From assembly GCF_009792235.1 (NCBI RefSeq), contig NZ_CP046973.1, positions 4,898,001-4,962,000 of the forward strand: a stretch of DNA of 64,000 nt, written 5' to 3'. The stretch's first letter is position 1. The number at the start of each line of letters is the position of its first letter. The notes beneath the pieces are model-generated. The model was not told the DNA's origin and searched no databases. It worked only from the letters and a program-made list of their open reading frames with translations. The stretch comes from Microcystis aeruginosa FD4 (GTDB taxonomy: Bacteria > Cyanobacteriota > Cyanobacteriia > Cyanobacteriales > Microcystaceae). Below are positions 10,101-19,515 of this stretch, in pieces. The translations under genes and the position numbers were made by a program.

Positions 10101-11406
10101 ATTACCCTTTAAATCAGGGGGAATTTATCTGATTACCGGTGGACTAGGAGGAATTGGCAGACAAATTGCTCAGTATTTGCTCAAAAATTATCAAGCTCGT
10201 TTACTGTTAATTGGAAAAACACCTTTACCAGAAAAACATCTCTGGAGTGAGTACCTCAAAGTCGAAGATAAATTATCCTTAAAAATCAAAAATCTTCAAG
10301 CTTTAGAAAACCTTGGGGGACAAGTAATTTATCAAGCGGTAGATGTGGCTAATTTCACTGAAGTTAAACAGGCTGTAGAACAGGTGAAAAAACAATGGCA
10401 AGGAGAACTTAATGGGGTGATTCATCTGGCTGGAATCTACAAAGATTGTTTACTTCTGGAGGAAACTCAAGACGGTTTATCAACAATTCTTCGACCTAAA
10501 GTAATAGGAACTTGGGTTTTACATCAACTCCTCAAAGAATCTCAGGGAATTTTTATTAGTTTTTCTTCCTTAGCTAGTTTTTTTGGAGGAGCGGCTTTGG
10601 GTTCCTATGCGGCGGCTAATAGTTTCCTAGAATCTCTGAATAGCTATCAAAAATCTAAGAATTTGTTCCCCAGTTATTGTTATAGTTGGACAACTTGGCA
10701 AGAAACCGGGATTAGCCAGGGTTATCAGATGCAATATATAACCCGTTCTCAAGGGTATTATGATATGACAGTGCGGCAAGGTTTAGACTCATTTCTAACG
10801 AGTTTATATCACAACCAAGGACAATTAATGATCGGTTTAGATGGGAGTAATAGCAAGATCAACCGTTTTACCTCTTTGTCTGAAGGATGCCAAAAGTTAA
10901 CCGCTTATTACACCCGTAAACCCACAGTTCAATCGGTCAATCTATCTAATCATGTTAGCCTAAAAGATCGATTTGGAACGTCCTATCAATGTCCCCTGGT
11001 TCAGCGACAATCTCTCCCTATCAAGGACAATGGAGACATTGATAAGCGACAATTAATCAAGGAACTCCAAGGCAAAGAAAATAGCGAATTGATAGCACCC
11101 AGAACGGAAACGGAACGTCAAGTTGCTAACATTTGGCAAAAGGTGTTAAATCTATCTCAAATTGGAGTTAATGACAATTTCTTTGAACTAGGAGGACATT
11201 CTTTGCTGGCAAGTCAAGTAATCTCTCGTTTACGGGATGTTTTCTCGGTAGAATTGTCGTTGCACAGTTTATTAGAATACCCAACCGTTGCCAGTTTAGC
11301 TCAAACGATTGAGGTGCTTAATGTCGCCAAAAATACCCAAACTGTATCCAAAAGTGGTACAGTCATGACAACAGCCTCAGAAGATTATGAAGAAGGAGAA
11401 TTATGA
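7120..11406 (+). CDS. aerA: Aeruginosin synthetase AerA: AMP ligase - ketoreductase - acyl carrier loading module
   Basis: A 1428-residue loading module, start of the aer cluster. Residues 1-110 resemble a stray C-terminal subdomain of an AMP ligase. A FAAL-type adenylating domain follows (about 180-770; FNLTSGSTGIPKC near 348). The ketoreductase (about 1000-1230) has YLITGGLGGIGR and the GSYAAANS active-site region. The carrier domain has Ser1361 in ELGGHSLLAS. In characterised aeruginosin clusters AerA activates an aryl-pyruvate and reduces it to the aryl-lactate cap. The C-terminus ends in the acidic tail EDYEEGEL, fitting a docking peptide for a TubC-type partner. The ATG at 7147 has a better ribosome site (AGAGGA) than 7120 and may be the real start. 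Confidence 0.93.
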   Translation: MYTKQRILGMRTDHKNPKLNCQKLAEVFLSNPLIEDCYFMVREGELVAYIVSSGAWNSEQLSSDLESQLPDNLIPNIYVQISSLPLTESGDVDEVALKNIEIIDDNQVQETEEKLRSLPDIDQVAAVINSKKIKILPLHISDLLPLKPEKKNDHQKSETLIHLGIHTSNTQAGISHGQLLEESELQPKTLAEILQKAAENHSNKGIIYIQSNGLEVFQSYQQLWEDAQQIQAGLQNQGLQSQDKVILQLSENYDIISVFWGCILGGFIPVIISVPPSYKDFNNEIHKICQVWELLDEPIIITNKSRQQEIKHLEQWLPNQTLSLSFIEELKTYSPHQPPISQPDDIAFFNLTSGSTGIPKCIALTHKNVISRARGTNIICEHQNDDVILNWLPFDHIGSISDWNIRCVELGCQMVYVQTEYILGRPLNWLDLIAKYRITHSWAPNFAYNLINEALKKEPDQNWNLDCVKFFLAAGEAVSGQAVGEFINTLHLQHNLKKTAMRPAFGMAEMGSGITYYQPTEQQPLLFHTVDKSSLNSSLKRVHPEHPNGATFTDLGLPIPGVSIRIVNTDNSLLPEETIGHLQVKGDAVSPGYYKNPEANQDAFLKDGWFKTGDLAFISNGHLVITGRSKETIIINGVNYYSHEIETVVETIDEVEASYTAACGVHDPRNSTDQLALFFSAETFDQQHLAELLKKIRRKVINSFGVNPEYLIPLNKTEIPKTSIGKIQRSQLTKRFANGEFNSILKEIDILLENANTLPDWFYRKVWKARSPVNLNSELSNHSTLIFLDALGLGVSLAEKIQGKNLPCITVLAAEEFSQISQNCYTLKPGNANHYQQLMASLSERKIILGNIIHLGTYQDYQGEISTIEQLEKAQEKGTCDLLFLVQSLAKIHDLNSKIQLLFVSSYSQFVIETDKIAYEKSPVLGLIKTLAQELAWLNTRHLDLPLDNPEINSRYLLQELSVLSKEREIAYRNGKRLIAGLEKVNLLQHTQQELPFKSGGIYLITGGLGGIGRQIAQYLLKNYQARLLLIGKTPLPEKHLWSEYLKVEDKLSLKIKNLQALENLGGQVIYQAVDVANFTEVKQAVEQVKKQWQGELNGVIHLAGIYKDCLLLEETQDGLSTILRPKVIGTWVLHQLLKESQGIFISFSSLASFFGGAALGSYAAANSFLESLNSYQKSKNLFPSYCYSWTTWQETGISQGYQMQYITRSQGYYDMTVRQGLDSFLTSLYHNQGQLMIGLDGSNSKINRFTSLSEGCQKLTAYYTRKPTVQSVNLSNHVSLKDRFGTSYQCPLVQRQSLPIKDNGDIDKRQLIKELQGKENSELIAPRTETERQVANIWQKVLNLSQIGVNDNFFELGGHSLLASQVISRLRDVFSVELSLHSLLEYPTVASLAQTIEVLNVAKNTQTVSKSGTVMTTASEDYEEGEL

Positions 11407-11649
11407 AAATAGCTTAACTAAAATTTAAGCTTTTCAGAACCCTTTTGGGAAAAAATGTTAAAAAAAGTAGCCATCATAAAAAATTTATCCAGAATATGAT
11501 ATAAGTAATTTCAGGTTGAAACAGTCTTTTTGTGGAGTATGTAAGCGGTTGCTCCCATAGCAACTGACTTTAACAATAGCCACTAACTCCTCGCCATTGA
11601 TAACCTTTATTTCTGCAATAGTTTTTCGTCTTTGAGGACAATTAAGTTT

Positions 11650-13530
11650 ATGAGAACCGTTGAATTTTTATCGCATCTGAATCATTTAGGCATCACAATT
11701 TGGATGGAAGGGGATAAGCTGCGCTATCGTTCTCCCCAAGGCGTTATGACTCCCGATTTACTCGAACAATTGAAAGAGTATAAAGAAGAACTCATCGTCT
11801 TATTGCGTGAACAAGCTGACAATTTCAGTTCAGAAACTGACTATGATGTGGCAATTTGTGGCGGTGGATTAGCAGGTTTAACCTTAGCGAGACAGTTAAA
11901 ACTAAAACAACCTCATCTTTCGGTTGTTGTTCTTGATAAAATGGCTCGTCCTTTACCAGAAGCTGGTTTTAAAGTGGGAGAATCAACCGTTGAAGTTGGG
12001 GCTTTTTATTTAGCAAATACACTTCAGTTAACCAGTTATTTTGATAATCAACATTTGTCAAAACTGGGATTACGTTATTTTTTCAAACCTCAAGAAACTG
12101 AATTTCATAAAAGACCTGAACTGGGATTATCAGAGTTTCATGCTCCTAAATCTTATCAAATTGATCGGGGTAAATTAGAAAATGATTTACGCCAATTTAA
12201 TATTGAAGCAGGAATTGACCTTAAAGAAAATTGTTCGGTTAAAGACATCGAGTTAGCTGAAGGACTACAGCAACATCATAAAATTATTTACACTCAAGGC
12301 AGTGGAGCGAATCAAAAAACTCATTGTATTAAATCCCGATGGGTTGTCGATGCGATGGGTCGCCGTCGATTTATACAGAAAAAACTAGGTTTAGCGAAAC
12401 CTAATCATAATAATTACAGTGCGGTTTGGTTCCGAGTTGAGGGTCGTTTTGATGTCAGCAATTTTGTTCCAACCAGTGAAGAAAAATGGCATCAGCGTGT
12501 TCCTAATAACAACCGTTATTATTCTACAAATCATTTATGCGGTGAAGGATACTGGGTTTGGTTAATTCCTTTATCCACAGGTTATACCAGTATTGGCATT
12601 GTGACTCGTCAAGATATTCACCCGTTAAAAAATTATCATAACTATGAATTAGCCTTGCAGTGGTTAAGGGAAAATGAACCCGTTTTAGCGGCTCATTTAG
12701 AAGGTAAATCCCCTGAAGACTTTAGAAAGATGCCGAAATATAGTTACTCCTCCAAACAAGTCTTTTCCTGTAATCGTTGGACTTGTGTTGGTGAAGCAGG
12801 TTTATTTCCCGATCCTTTTTATTCCCCCGGTTCAGATAGTATTGGTTTTGGCAATTCTTTAACCACCCAAATGATTGAACTTGACCTTAAAGGTCAACTA
12901 ACTCCCGAAAGAGTTGACGATGCCAATCATTTTTATTTAACCTATCACGATGGGTTAACCTTTAATATTCAAAATTCCTACAACTGTATGGGAAATGGGA
13001 TAGTGCTGTCAACAAAATTCATCTGGGATACTTTAGCTGGATGGACATTCAGTGGCTTAATGATGTTTAATTCCATCTTCCTTGACCTGGAACTTAAGAT
13101 GAAAGTTCAACAGATTAATGCAGAATTTTTCTCTCTTTCCTATCGAATGCAACAACTATTCCGAGATTGGGCAAATCAATCCCTGGGTCGGGTTAGCTTT
13201 GAATTTATTGATTATTTAGCAATCCCCTTTGTGAATGAACTGCGAACTCGGAATTTACAATCTAATAAAACTGAAGCTGAAATTATTGCAGCTTATCGAG
13301 CCAGCTTAGAATTATTTGAAGAATTTGCCCAAGTCATTTTTCAAATTGCCTTAGAAGATACCAGGCCCGAACTCTTACCTAAAATTAACGAACACCCCTG
13401 GTTAAATGCCTGGGCGATTAGTCTGGATGCGAGTAAATGGGAGGCTGATGGTCTATTCTCTCCTAAGAGCGAACCTCGGGACTTAGAGGTTATTAAACAA
13501 CAATTCCGGGGAGCCATGAGCCGACAATAA
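11650..13530 (+). CDS. aerJ: AerJ: FADH2-dependent halogenase with N-terminal TubC-type docking domain
   Basis: A 626-residue flavin-dependent halogenase. The FAD motif DVAICGGGLAGLTLA is at residues 66-79, and the halogenase signature WxWxIP is present as WVWLIP (302-307). It probably chlorinates the aromatic cap, as AerJ does in chlorinated aeruginosins. Residues 1-50 are not part of the halogenase fold. They match the TubC-type docking domain that also opens AerB (MRTVEFLSHLN here, MKVAEFLSYLN in AerB; both continue to SPQG/APQG and MTPxL/I). An upstream TTG (11632) is in frame, but the ATG at 11650 gives the aligned docking start. It lies 243 bases after aerA. The carrier-bound or free state of its substrate is unknown. 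Confidence 0.9.
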   Translation: MRTVEFLSHLNHLGITIWMEGDKLRYRSPQGVMTPDLLEQLKEYKEELIVLLREQADNFSSETDYDVAICGGGLAGLTLARQLKLKQPHLSVVVLDKMARPLPEAGFKVGESTVEVGAFYLANTLQLTSYFDNQHLSKLGLRYFFKPQETEFHKRPELGLSEFHAPKSYQIDRGKLENDLRQFNIEAGIDLKENCSVKDIELAEGLQQHHKIIYTQGSGANQKTHCIKSRWVVDAMGRRRFIQKKLGLAKPNHNNYSAVWFRVEGRFDVSNFVPTSEEKWHQRVPNNNRYYSTNHLCGEGYWVWLIPLSTGYTSIGIVTRQDIHPLKNYHNYELALQWLRENEPVLAAHLEGKSPEDFRKMPKYSYSSKQVFSCNRWTCVGEAGLFPDPFYSPGSDSIGFGNSLTTQMIELDLKGQLTPERVDDANHFYLTYHDGLTFNIQNSYNCMGNGIVLSTKFIWDTLAGWTFSGLMMFNSIFLDLELKMKVQQINAEFFSLSYRMQQLFRDWANQSLGRVSFEFIDYLAIPFVNELRTRNLQSNKTEAEIIAAYRASLELFEEFAQVIFQIALEDTRPELLPKINEHPWLNAWAISLDASKWEADGLFSPKSEPRDLEVIKQQFRGAMSRQ

Positions 13531-13647
13531 ACAAATAGAGTTGCTCAGATATGCAACAGTAGCTCAATTTAGAGCTACTGAACTCAGCCAAAAATCGCCC
13601 CCATTCGATAAATACCAGAACATTAATTAAGGAAAAGGATACTATTA

Positions 13648-16600
13648 ATGAAAGTCGCAGAATTTTTATCTTACTTAAATAGTTTAGAAATCAAGCTTTG
13701 GCTTGAGGAAGAAAAGTTAAAATATCAAGCTCCCCAGGGAGCAATGACACCGGAAATCAAGCAAGAAATCGGCACAAGAAAACCAGAAATTATTGCCTTT
13801 TTAAGAAGTGCAATACCCCCGTCTAAGACGGTTGAATCTGTTATATCTCCCGTTGCCAGAACTGAAGCGTTACCCCTATCTTTTGCTCAACAGAGAATGT
13901 GGTTTCTCTATCAGATGGATCAGCAAAATTCGGCTTATAATGAAGCTCTAACCATCCGTTTAACGGGACGCTTAAACATTGACATTTTAGAGCAAACGAT
14001 TAATGCTATTATTCAACGCCATGAGAGCTTACGGACAACCTTTCCAATGGTTGAAGGAAAACCTATTCAAAAAATTGCTCCATCTCTAAAGATTAAATTA
14101 TTAGTTGTTAATTTAAAAGATATACCCCAAGGGCAAATTGACAAACTGATTATTGAAGAACTACAAAAACCCTTTGATTTAACTCAATCTCCCCTATTAC
14201 GATGTACTCTTTTTGATTTGGGATATGAAAATTATATTTTAGTCAACGTTTTCCATCATATTATTATCGATGGTTGGTCAAAAGGCATTTTATTTAAAGA
14301 ATTATCTGAATTTTATCAAGCATTTTTATCTAATTCCACCGTTTCTTTACCCGAATTAACCATACAATATGCCGATTTTGCGGTATGGCAAAGACAATGG
14401 TTACAAGGTGAAATCTTAGAAAACCAATTAAATTATTGGAAAAAACAATTAACGGCTGCTCCTCTTTTATTAGAACTTCCCACTGATAAACCTCGTCCAG
14501 CTAATCCCAATTTTCGAGGTCATAGTATCTCGTTTCAAATTAACTCAGAACTCACCGAAAAACTAAAACTTCTGAGTCAAAAGTCAGGGGCGACTTTATT
14601 TATGACCTTACTGGCTGCTTTAAACACTTTACTCTTTCGTTATAGTGGTCAGGATGATATTTTAATCGGGACACCCACGGCCAACCGAAATCGACAAGAA
14701 ATTGAACCTTTGATTGGTTTTTTCGTCAATACTTTAGTGCTGCGGAATTCCTTAGAAGGAAATCCGACTTTTTCAGCCTTATTACAGCAAGCTCGCAATG
14801 TTGTTTTAGAAGCTTATGCTAATCAAGATGTCCCCTTTGAGCAAGTGGTTGATGGGTTAGAAATCGAACGAAGTTTAAGTTATAATCCCTTATTTCAGGT
14901 CATGTTTGCGTTGCAAAATGCCCCCCTCAATGATTTAGAATTACCCCATTTAAAAGCTCAATATCTAGCCGTTGAAAACCAGAGAATTAAATTTGATCTC
15001 AGCTTAATTTTAGAGGAAATCGATACAGAACAAGGGTCTTATTTAGAAGGTTTTTGGGAATATGATAGCGACCTATTTACCGACGAAAGAATTACCCGCA
15101 TGGTGGGTCATTTCCAAACCTTATTAAAGGGAATTGTAGCCAATCCTCAACAAACCGTCAGGGAATTACCCTTACTGACTGAATCGGAAAAACAGCAATT
15201 ATTAGTAGAATGGAATCAGACTCAAACCTCTTATCCTCGGAATTCCTGTATTCATCAGTTATTTGAACAACAGGTTGTTAAAACACCTGATGCTATAGCG
15301 GTCATCGATGGAGAAAAATCTCTCACCTATGAACAGTTAAATCAAAAAGCCAATCAACTCGCCCATTATTTACAAAAGTTAGGGGTTCAACAGGATCAAT
15401 TAATCGGAATTTGTGTCGAGCGTTCGCCCTTAATGATTATTGGATTTTTAGGAATCTTAAAAGCTGGAGGAGCTTATGTACCACTGGACACAAGCTATCC
15501 CGAAGAACGACTTGAATCTATCATAAATGATGCTGAAATCAAAATTTTATTAACGCAACAGCACCTCATCAAAAAACTACCAACAACAGTCAATCAATTG
15601 ATTTGTTTAGACCGAGATGAAGACAAAATTAAACAACAAAGTCAACAGAATCCTCTCACTCATGTTAACGCTGAACATTTAGCCTACGTCATCTATACTT
15701 CAGGTTCTACAGGTAAACCTAAAGGAGTTGCTATTCCCCATCGAGGAGTGACTCGTTTAGTCTGTAATACTGACTATATAGATTTAAACTCAACCGATAA
15801 AATTGCTCAAGTTTCTAATGCTTCCTTTGATGCCGCTACTTTTGAAATTTGGGGGGCGCTGATACATGGCGCACAGTTAATAGGAGTAGATAAAGATACA
15901 GTTCTTTCTCCTGAAAAATTTGTTCATTTTCTCCAAAAATCTCAAATTACTATTTTATTCTTAACGACAGCTTTATTTAATCAGTTAGTCCAGACTATTC
16001 CCCATGCTTTTCAAAGCTTAAGATATTTACTTTTTGGTGGCGAAGCAGTTGATCCTCAATGGGTCAAAGAATCCCTTAATAAAGGAACGGCTCAAAATTT
16101 ACTTCATGTTTATGGGCCAACAGAAAGCACAACTTTTACCTCTTGGTATTTAATTAAAAATATTCCTCCAGAAGCTACAACTATTCCAATTGGTCGTCCT
16201 TTAGCCAATACAGAAATTTATATTCTTGATCCCTATTTGCAACCTGTTCCTATTGGTGTTAAAGGCGAATTGCATATTGGTGGTGATGGTTTAGCCCGTT
16301 GTTATCTCAATCGTCCTGACTTAACTGAACAAAAATTTATTCCCCATCCTTTTAGCGAATATTCATCAGCACGCCTGTATAAAACAGGTGATATAGTACG
16401 CTATTTAGCCGATGGGAATATTGAATTTATTGGACGTATTGATCATCAGGTAAAAATCAGAGGTTTTAGAATTGAATTAGGCGAAATAGAAGCCGTTTTA
16501 TTTCAGCATCCTCAAGTCAAAGATGGAATTGTTATCGCCAGAGAAGATCAACTTGGAATCAAGCGTTTGTATGCTTATGTTGTTCCGAAAGATAAGCAAC

Positions 16601-18432
16601 TCACTCAGCCAAAATTACGAATTTTTCTTCAAGAAAAGCTGCCCAATTATATGATTCCTGCTTTCTTGATTTTCTTAGATGCTTTTCCTCTTAATCAGAA
16701 TGGAAAAATTGATCGCAGCGTTTTACCTATACCAGAAATTGATGTTAATGAATTAGAAAATTATCTTTTTCCTAGTACCGATAAAGAAACAATTCTAGCC
16801 CAAATTTGGCAGGAAGTTTTGGGACGGAATCAAATTAGTATTAATGATAATTTCTTTGAGTTAGGAGGCGATTCAATTATCGCTATTCAAATTGTCGCTA
16901 AAGCGAATCAAGCGGGATTAGAAATTACTCCTAAACAACTATTCGGCTATCAGACAATCGCTCAATTAGCACTCGTAGCGGAGACGACTGCTACCAATGA
17001 AATTGACCAAGGATTAGTCACAGGTGAAGTTCCCTTAACTCCGATTCAACAGTGGTTTTTTGAACAACACTGGCCCGAACGTCATCATTTTAATCAATCT
17101 ATCTTGTTAGAGGTTCCCAATAATCTACAACCAGATTTATTAAAACAAACTATTTCTAAATTACTCTATCACCATGATGCTTTGCGGTTACGCTTTGTTC
17201 AACAAGGGGAAAAATGGCAACAAAATCACAGCGACGATTGCAATAGTTTTGCCTTTGAATTGGTGGATTTATCTCATCTGTCTTGCGATGAACAAGTAAC
17301 CACCCTAGCTGAAATTTCAGAAGTTCAACAACGGACACTCAACCTAGAGCAAGGTCCCTTAATGGCGGTGGTTTTCTTCAAATTGGGTGAGAATGGACGA
17401 TTGTTAATTGTGATTCATCATTTAGCAGTAGATGGAATTTCTTGGCGGATTATTTTGGAAGATTTAGCCACGATTTACCAACAATTAGAAAGCCAAGATT
17501 CTCGGCAACTTCCCCCCAAAACCAGTTCCTTTAAAACTTGGGCTGAAGAGTTGCAAAACTATGCTCAAACCCCAGAATTTAACACGCAATTTAAGTATTG
17601 GCTAAACCGTGATTTACCCTCGGTTTTTCCCCTTCCTTTGGACTATCAAGGTGAGGCTAAGTCCAACATTGTTGCCCATGCAAAAACGGTTTCTTTCACC
17701 TTAAATGAAGAACAAACCCGCTTACTGTTACAGGAGGTTCCCCAAGCTTATAACACCCAGATTAACGATATTTTATTGACCGCTTTAGTCCAAGCTTTTG
17801 GTCGTTGGACAGGTTATTCTCAGCTTTTACTTGACATGGAAGGTCATGGAAGAGAGAATGTAATTGAGTCCGTGAATTTATCTCGAACTGTGGGTTGGTT
17901 TACCAGTATTTATCCCGTCTTTTTGACCTTAGAAAATCTTGACCATCTGGGGGAATGCCTCAAGTCCATCAAAGAGCAATTGCGACAAATTCCGAATCGG
18001 GGATTTGATTATGGAATTGGATATTATCTCAACTCAGATTTAACGATTCAATCCCAGTTAAAAAATCATCCAAAAGCTCAAGTTAGCTTTAATTATTTAG
18101 GTCAATTTACAAGTCATCAAATCGGCGAGATAGGCTGGAAATTATCTCAAGAGTCCAGTGGTTCCATTCATAGTCCTTTGGGACAACGTTCCCATTTAAT
18201 TGCGATTCATGGAATTGTGGTTGATGGGCAACTTGACATGGAATGGCAGTATAGCGAAAATTTTCATCATCAAACAACGATCAAAAATTTAGCTGCTGCT
18301 TATCGAGATTCTTTAGAAAGCCTGATTAACCATTGTTTATCAGCAGAAGGAGGCTATACTCCCTCGGATTTTCCCGATGCGGCTCTTAATCAAGCAGAAC
18401 TAGATGAACTGCTCTTGGAACTCGATTTTTAA
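13648..18432 (+). CDS. aerB: Aeruginosin synthetase AerB: docking - C - A - PCP - epimerase NRPS module
   Basis: A 1594-residue module. It begins with a TubC docking domain (1-52), then a condensation domain (HHIIIDG, 203-209) and an adenylation domain (about 535-1040; YTSGSTGKPKG at 683). The carrier domain has Ser1076 in a GGDS context, typical before epimerases. The epimerisation domain follows (about 1115-1590; HHLAVDG, 1257-1263). It should add and epimerise the second residue to a D-amino acid. The A4 region FDAATF gives a pocket start D-A-F, suggesting an aliphatic residue such as Leu, Ile or Val. This is an inference from three positions. It ends in the acidic AELDELLLELDF tail. The GGAAAAGGA ribosome site lies just before the ATG. 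Confidence 0.93.
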   Translation: MKVAEFLSYLNSLEIKLWLEEEKLKYQAPQGAMTPEIKQEIGTRKPEIIAFLRSAIPPSKTVESVISPVARTEALPLSFAQQRMWFLYQMDQQNSAYNEALTIRLTGRLNIDILEQTINAIIQRHESLRTTFPMVEGKPIQKIAPSLKIKLLVVNLKDIPQGQIDKLIIEELQKPFDLTQSPLLRCTLFDLGYENYILVNVFHHIIIDGWSKGILFKELSEFYQAFLSNSTVSLPELTIQYADFAVWQRQWLQGEILENQLNYWKKQLTAAPLLLELPTDKPRPANPNFRGHSISFQINSELTEKLKLLSQKSGATLFMTLLAALNTLLFRYSGQDDILIGTPTANRNRQEIEPLIGFFVNTLVLRNSLEGNPTFSALLQQARNVVLEAYANQDVPFEQVVDGLEIERSLSYNPLFQVMFALQNAPLNDLELPHLKAQYLAVENQRIKFDLSLILEEIDTEQGSYLEGFWEYDSDLFTDERITRMVGHFQTLLKGIVANPQQTVRELPLLTESEKQQLLVEWNQTQTSYPRNSCIHQLFEQQVVKTPDAIAVIDGEKSLTYEQLNQKANQLAHYLQKLGVQQDQLIGICVERSPLMIIGFLGILKAGGAYVPLDTSYPEERLESIINDAEIKILLTQQHLIKKLPTTVNQLICLDRDEDKIKQQSQQNPLTHVNAEHLAYVIYTSGSTGKPKGVAIPHRGVTRLVCNTDYIDLNSTDKIAQVSNASFDAATFEIWGALIHGAQLIGVDKDTVLSPEKFVHFLQKSQITILFLTTALFNQLVQTIPHAFQSLRYLLFGGEAVDPQWVKESLNKGTAQNLLHVYGPTESTTFTSWYLIKNIPPEATTIPIGRPLANTEIYILDPYLQPVPIGVKGELHIGGDGLARCYLNRPDLTEQKFIPHPFSEYSSARLYKTGDIVRYLADGNIEFIGRIDHQVKIRGFRIELGEIEAVLFQHPQVKDGIVIAREDQLGIKRLYAYVVPKDKQLTQPKLRIFLQEKLPNYMIPAFLIFLDAFPLNQNGKIDRSVLPIPEIDVNELENYLFPSTDKETILAQIWQEVLGRNQISINDNFFELGGDSIIAIQIVAKANQAGLEITPKQLFGYQTIAQLALVAETTATNEIDQGLVTGEVPLTPIQQWFFEQHWPERHHFNQSILLEVPNNLQPDLLKQTISKLLYHHDALRLRFVQQGEKWQQNHSDDCNSFAFELVDLSHLSCDEQVTTLAEISEVQQRTLNLEQGPLMAVVFFKLGENGRLLIVIHHLAVDGISWRIILEDLATIYQQLESQDSRQLPPKTSSFKTWAEELQNYAQTPEFNTQFKYWLNRDLPSVFPLPLDYQGEAKSNIVAHAKTVSFTLNEEQTRLLLQEVPQAYNTQINDILLTALVQAFGRWTGYSQLLLDMEGHGRENVIESVNLSRTVGWFTSIYPVFLTLENLDHLGECLKSIKEQLRQIPNRGFDYGIGYYLNSDLTIQSQLKNHPKAQVSFNYLGQFTSHQIGEIGWKLSQESSGSIHSPLGQRSHLIAIHGIVVDGQLDMEWQYSENFHHQTTIKNLAAAYRDSLESLINHCLSAEGGYTPSDFPDAALNQAELDELLLELDF

Positions 18433-18471
18433 ACTCAATTTAATGTTCAACCCTCATGCTTGATAACAACT

Positions 18472-19515
18472 ATGTCACCGCCTAATCTTCCCAGTGAAAT
18501 TGAAAATCGTAAAAGCGAACATCTACGAGTTTGTATCGAAGAAGATGTGGAATTTCAACAACTTACAAGCGGTTTAGAAAAATATCGTTTTACCCATTGT
18601 TGTCTTCCTGAACTTGACCGTAGTGAGATTGAATTGGGGACAACCTTTTTGGGGAAATCTCTAAAAGCTCCAATTCTCATCTCTTCCATGACTGGAGGAA
18701 CAGAATTAGCCCATTTAGTCAATACTCGATTGGCAATGGTCGCTCAACGTTATGGTTTAGCAATGGGAGTGGGTTCTCAACGCATTGCACTCGAACAACC
18801 GGAATTAGCGCCGACCTTTGCAGTCCGTTCTCTGGCGCCAGATATTCTCCTGTTAGCGAATTTAGGGGCTGTACAGTTAAATTACGGCTGCGGTTTAGAG
18901 GAATGTTTAAAATTGGTGCAATTATTAGAAGCTGATGCCTTAATTCTCCATCTCAATCCTTTACAAGAATGGGTACAATCGGGAGGCGATTCTAATTTTA
19001 AAGGTTTACTCGCTAAAATCGAGCAAATTTGCGCTCAATTGCCCGTTCCCGTCATCGCCAAAGAAGTCGGAAATGGCATCTCTGCGGTGATGGCCAAACA
19101 ATTAATTGAAGCAGGAGTCGCCGCGATTGATGTGGCGGGAGCCGGAGGCACGTCCTGGGCCAAAGTTGAAAGTCAAAGGGCCAAAGACAACAGACAACGG
19201 CATCTCGGACAAGTTTTTGCCGATTGGGGTTTACCTACGGCTGAATGTATTACCGCCATTCGGTCTGTGAATTCAACCATTCCTTTAATTGCTTCTGGAG
19301 GCTTAAAAAATGGCTTAGATCTTGCCAAATCTATCGCTCTAGGAGCCGATTTAGGAGGGTTGGCTCGTCCGTTTCTCGTAGCAGCGATTGAATCAGAAGC
19401 CGCCGTTGATGAGTTGGTAAAATTTTTAATTGCTGAACTTGAAATTGTTTTATTTTGTACTGGAAATCCTAATTTATCCACCCTTAAAACTTCAGGAGCC
19501 TTAAAACCATGTTAA
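18472..19515 (+). CDS. Type 2 isopentenyl-diphosphate isomerase-like FMN enzyme inside the aer cluster
   Basis: All hallmark segments of type 2 IPP isomerase (Fni/Idi2) are present: RKSEHLRV, ISSMTGGTELA, GVGSQRIAL, LANLGAVQL, LHLNPLQEWVQSGG, IAKEVGNG, DVAGAGGTSW and ASGGLKNGLDLAK. These build the FMN barrel and the substrate loop. The length, 347 residues, is normal. The gene sits tightly between aerB (39 bases) and aerD (7-base overlap), so it is co-transcribed. It may be an ordinary isoprenoid enzyme that travels with the cluster, or a flavoenzyme recruited for the Choi pathway. Extra genes at this position have received aer letters in other strains, but I cannot say which applies. An in-frame TTG at 18460 exists; the ATG at 18472 is preferred. 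Confidence 0.82.
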   Translation: MSPPNLPSEIENRKSEHLRVCIEEDVEFQQLTSGLEKYRFTHCCLPELDRSEIELGTTFLGKSLKAPILISSMTGGTELAHLVNTRLAMVAQRYGLAMGVGSQRIALEQPELAPTFAVRSLAPDILLLANLGAVQLNYGCGLEECLKLVQLLEADALILHLNPLQEWVQSGGDSNFKGLLAKIEQICAQLPVPVIAKEVGNGISAVMAKQLIEAGVAAIDVAGAGGTSWAKVESQRAKDNRQRHLGQVFADWGLPTAECITAIRSVNSTIPLIASGGLKNGLDLAKSIALGADLGGLARPFLVAAIESEAAVDELVKFLIAELEIVLFCTGNPNLSTLKTSGALKPC

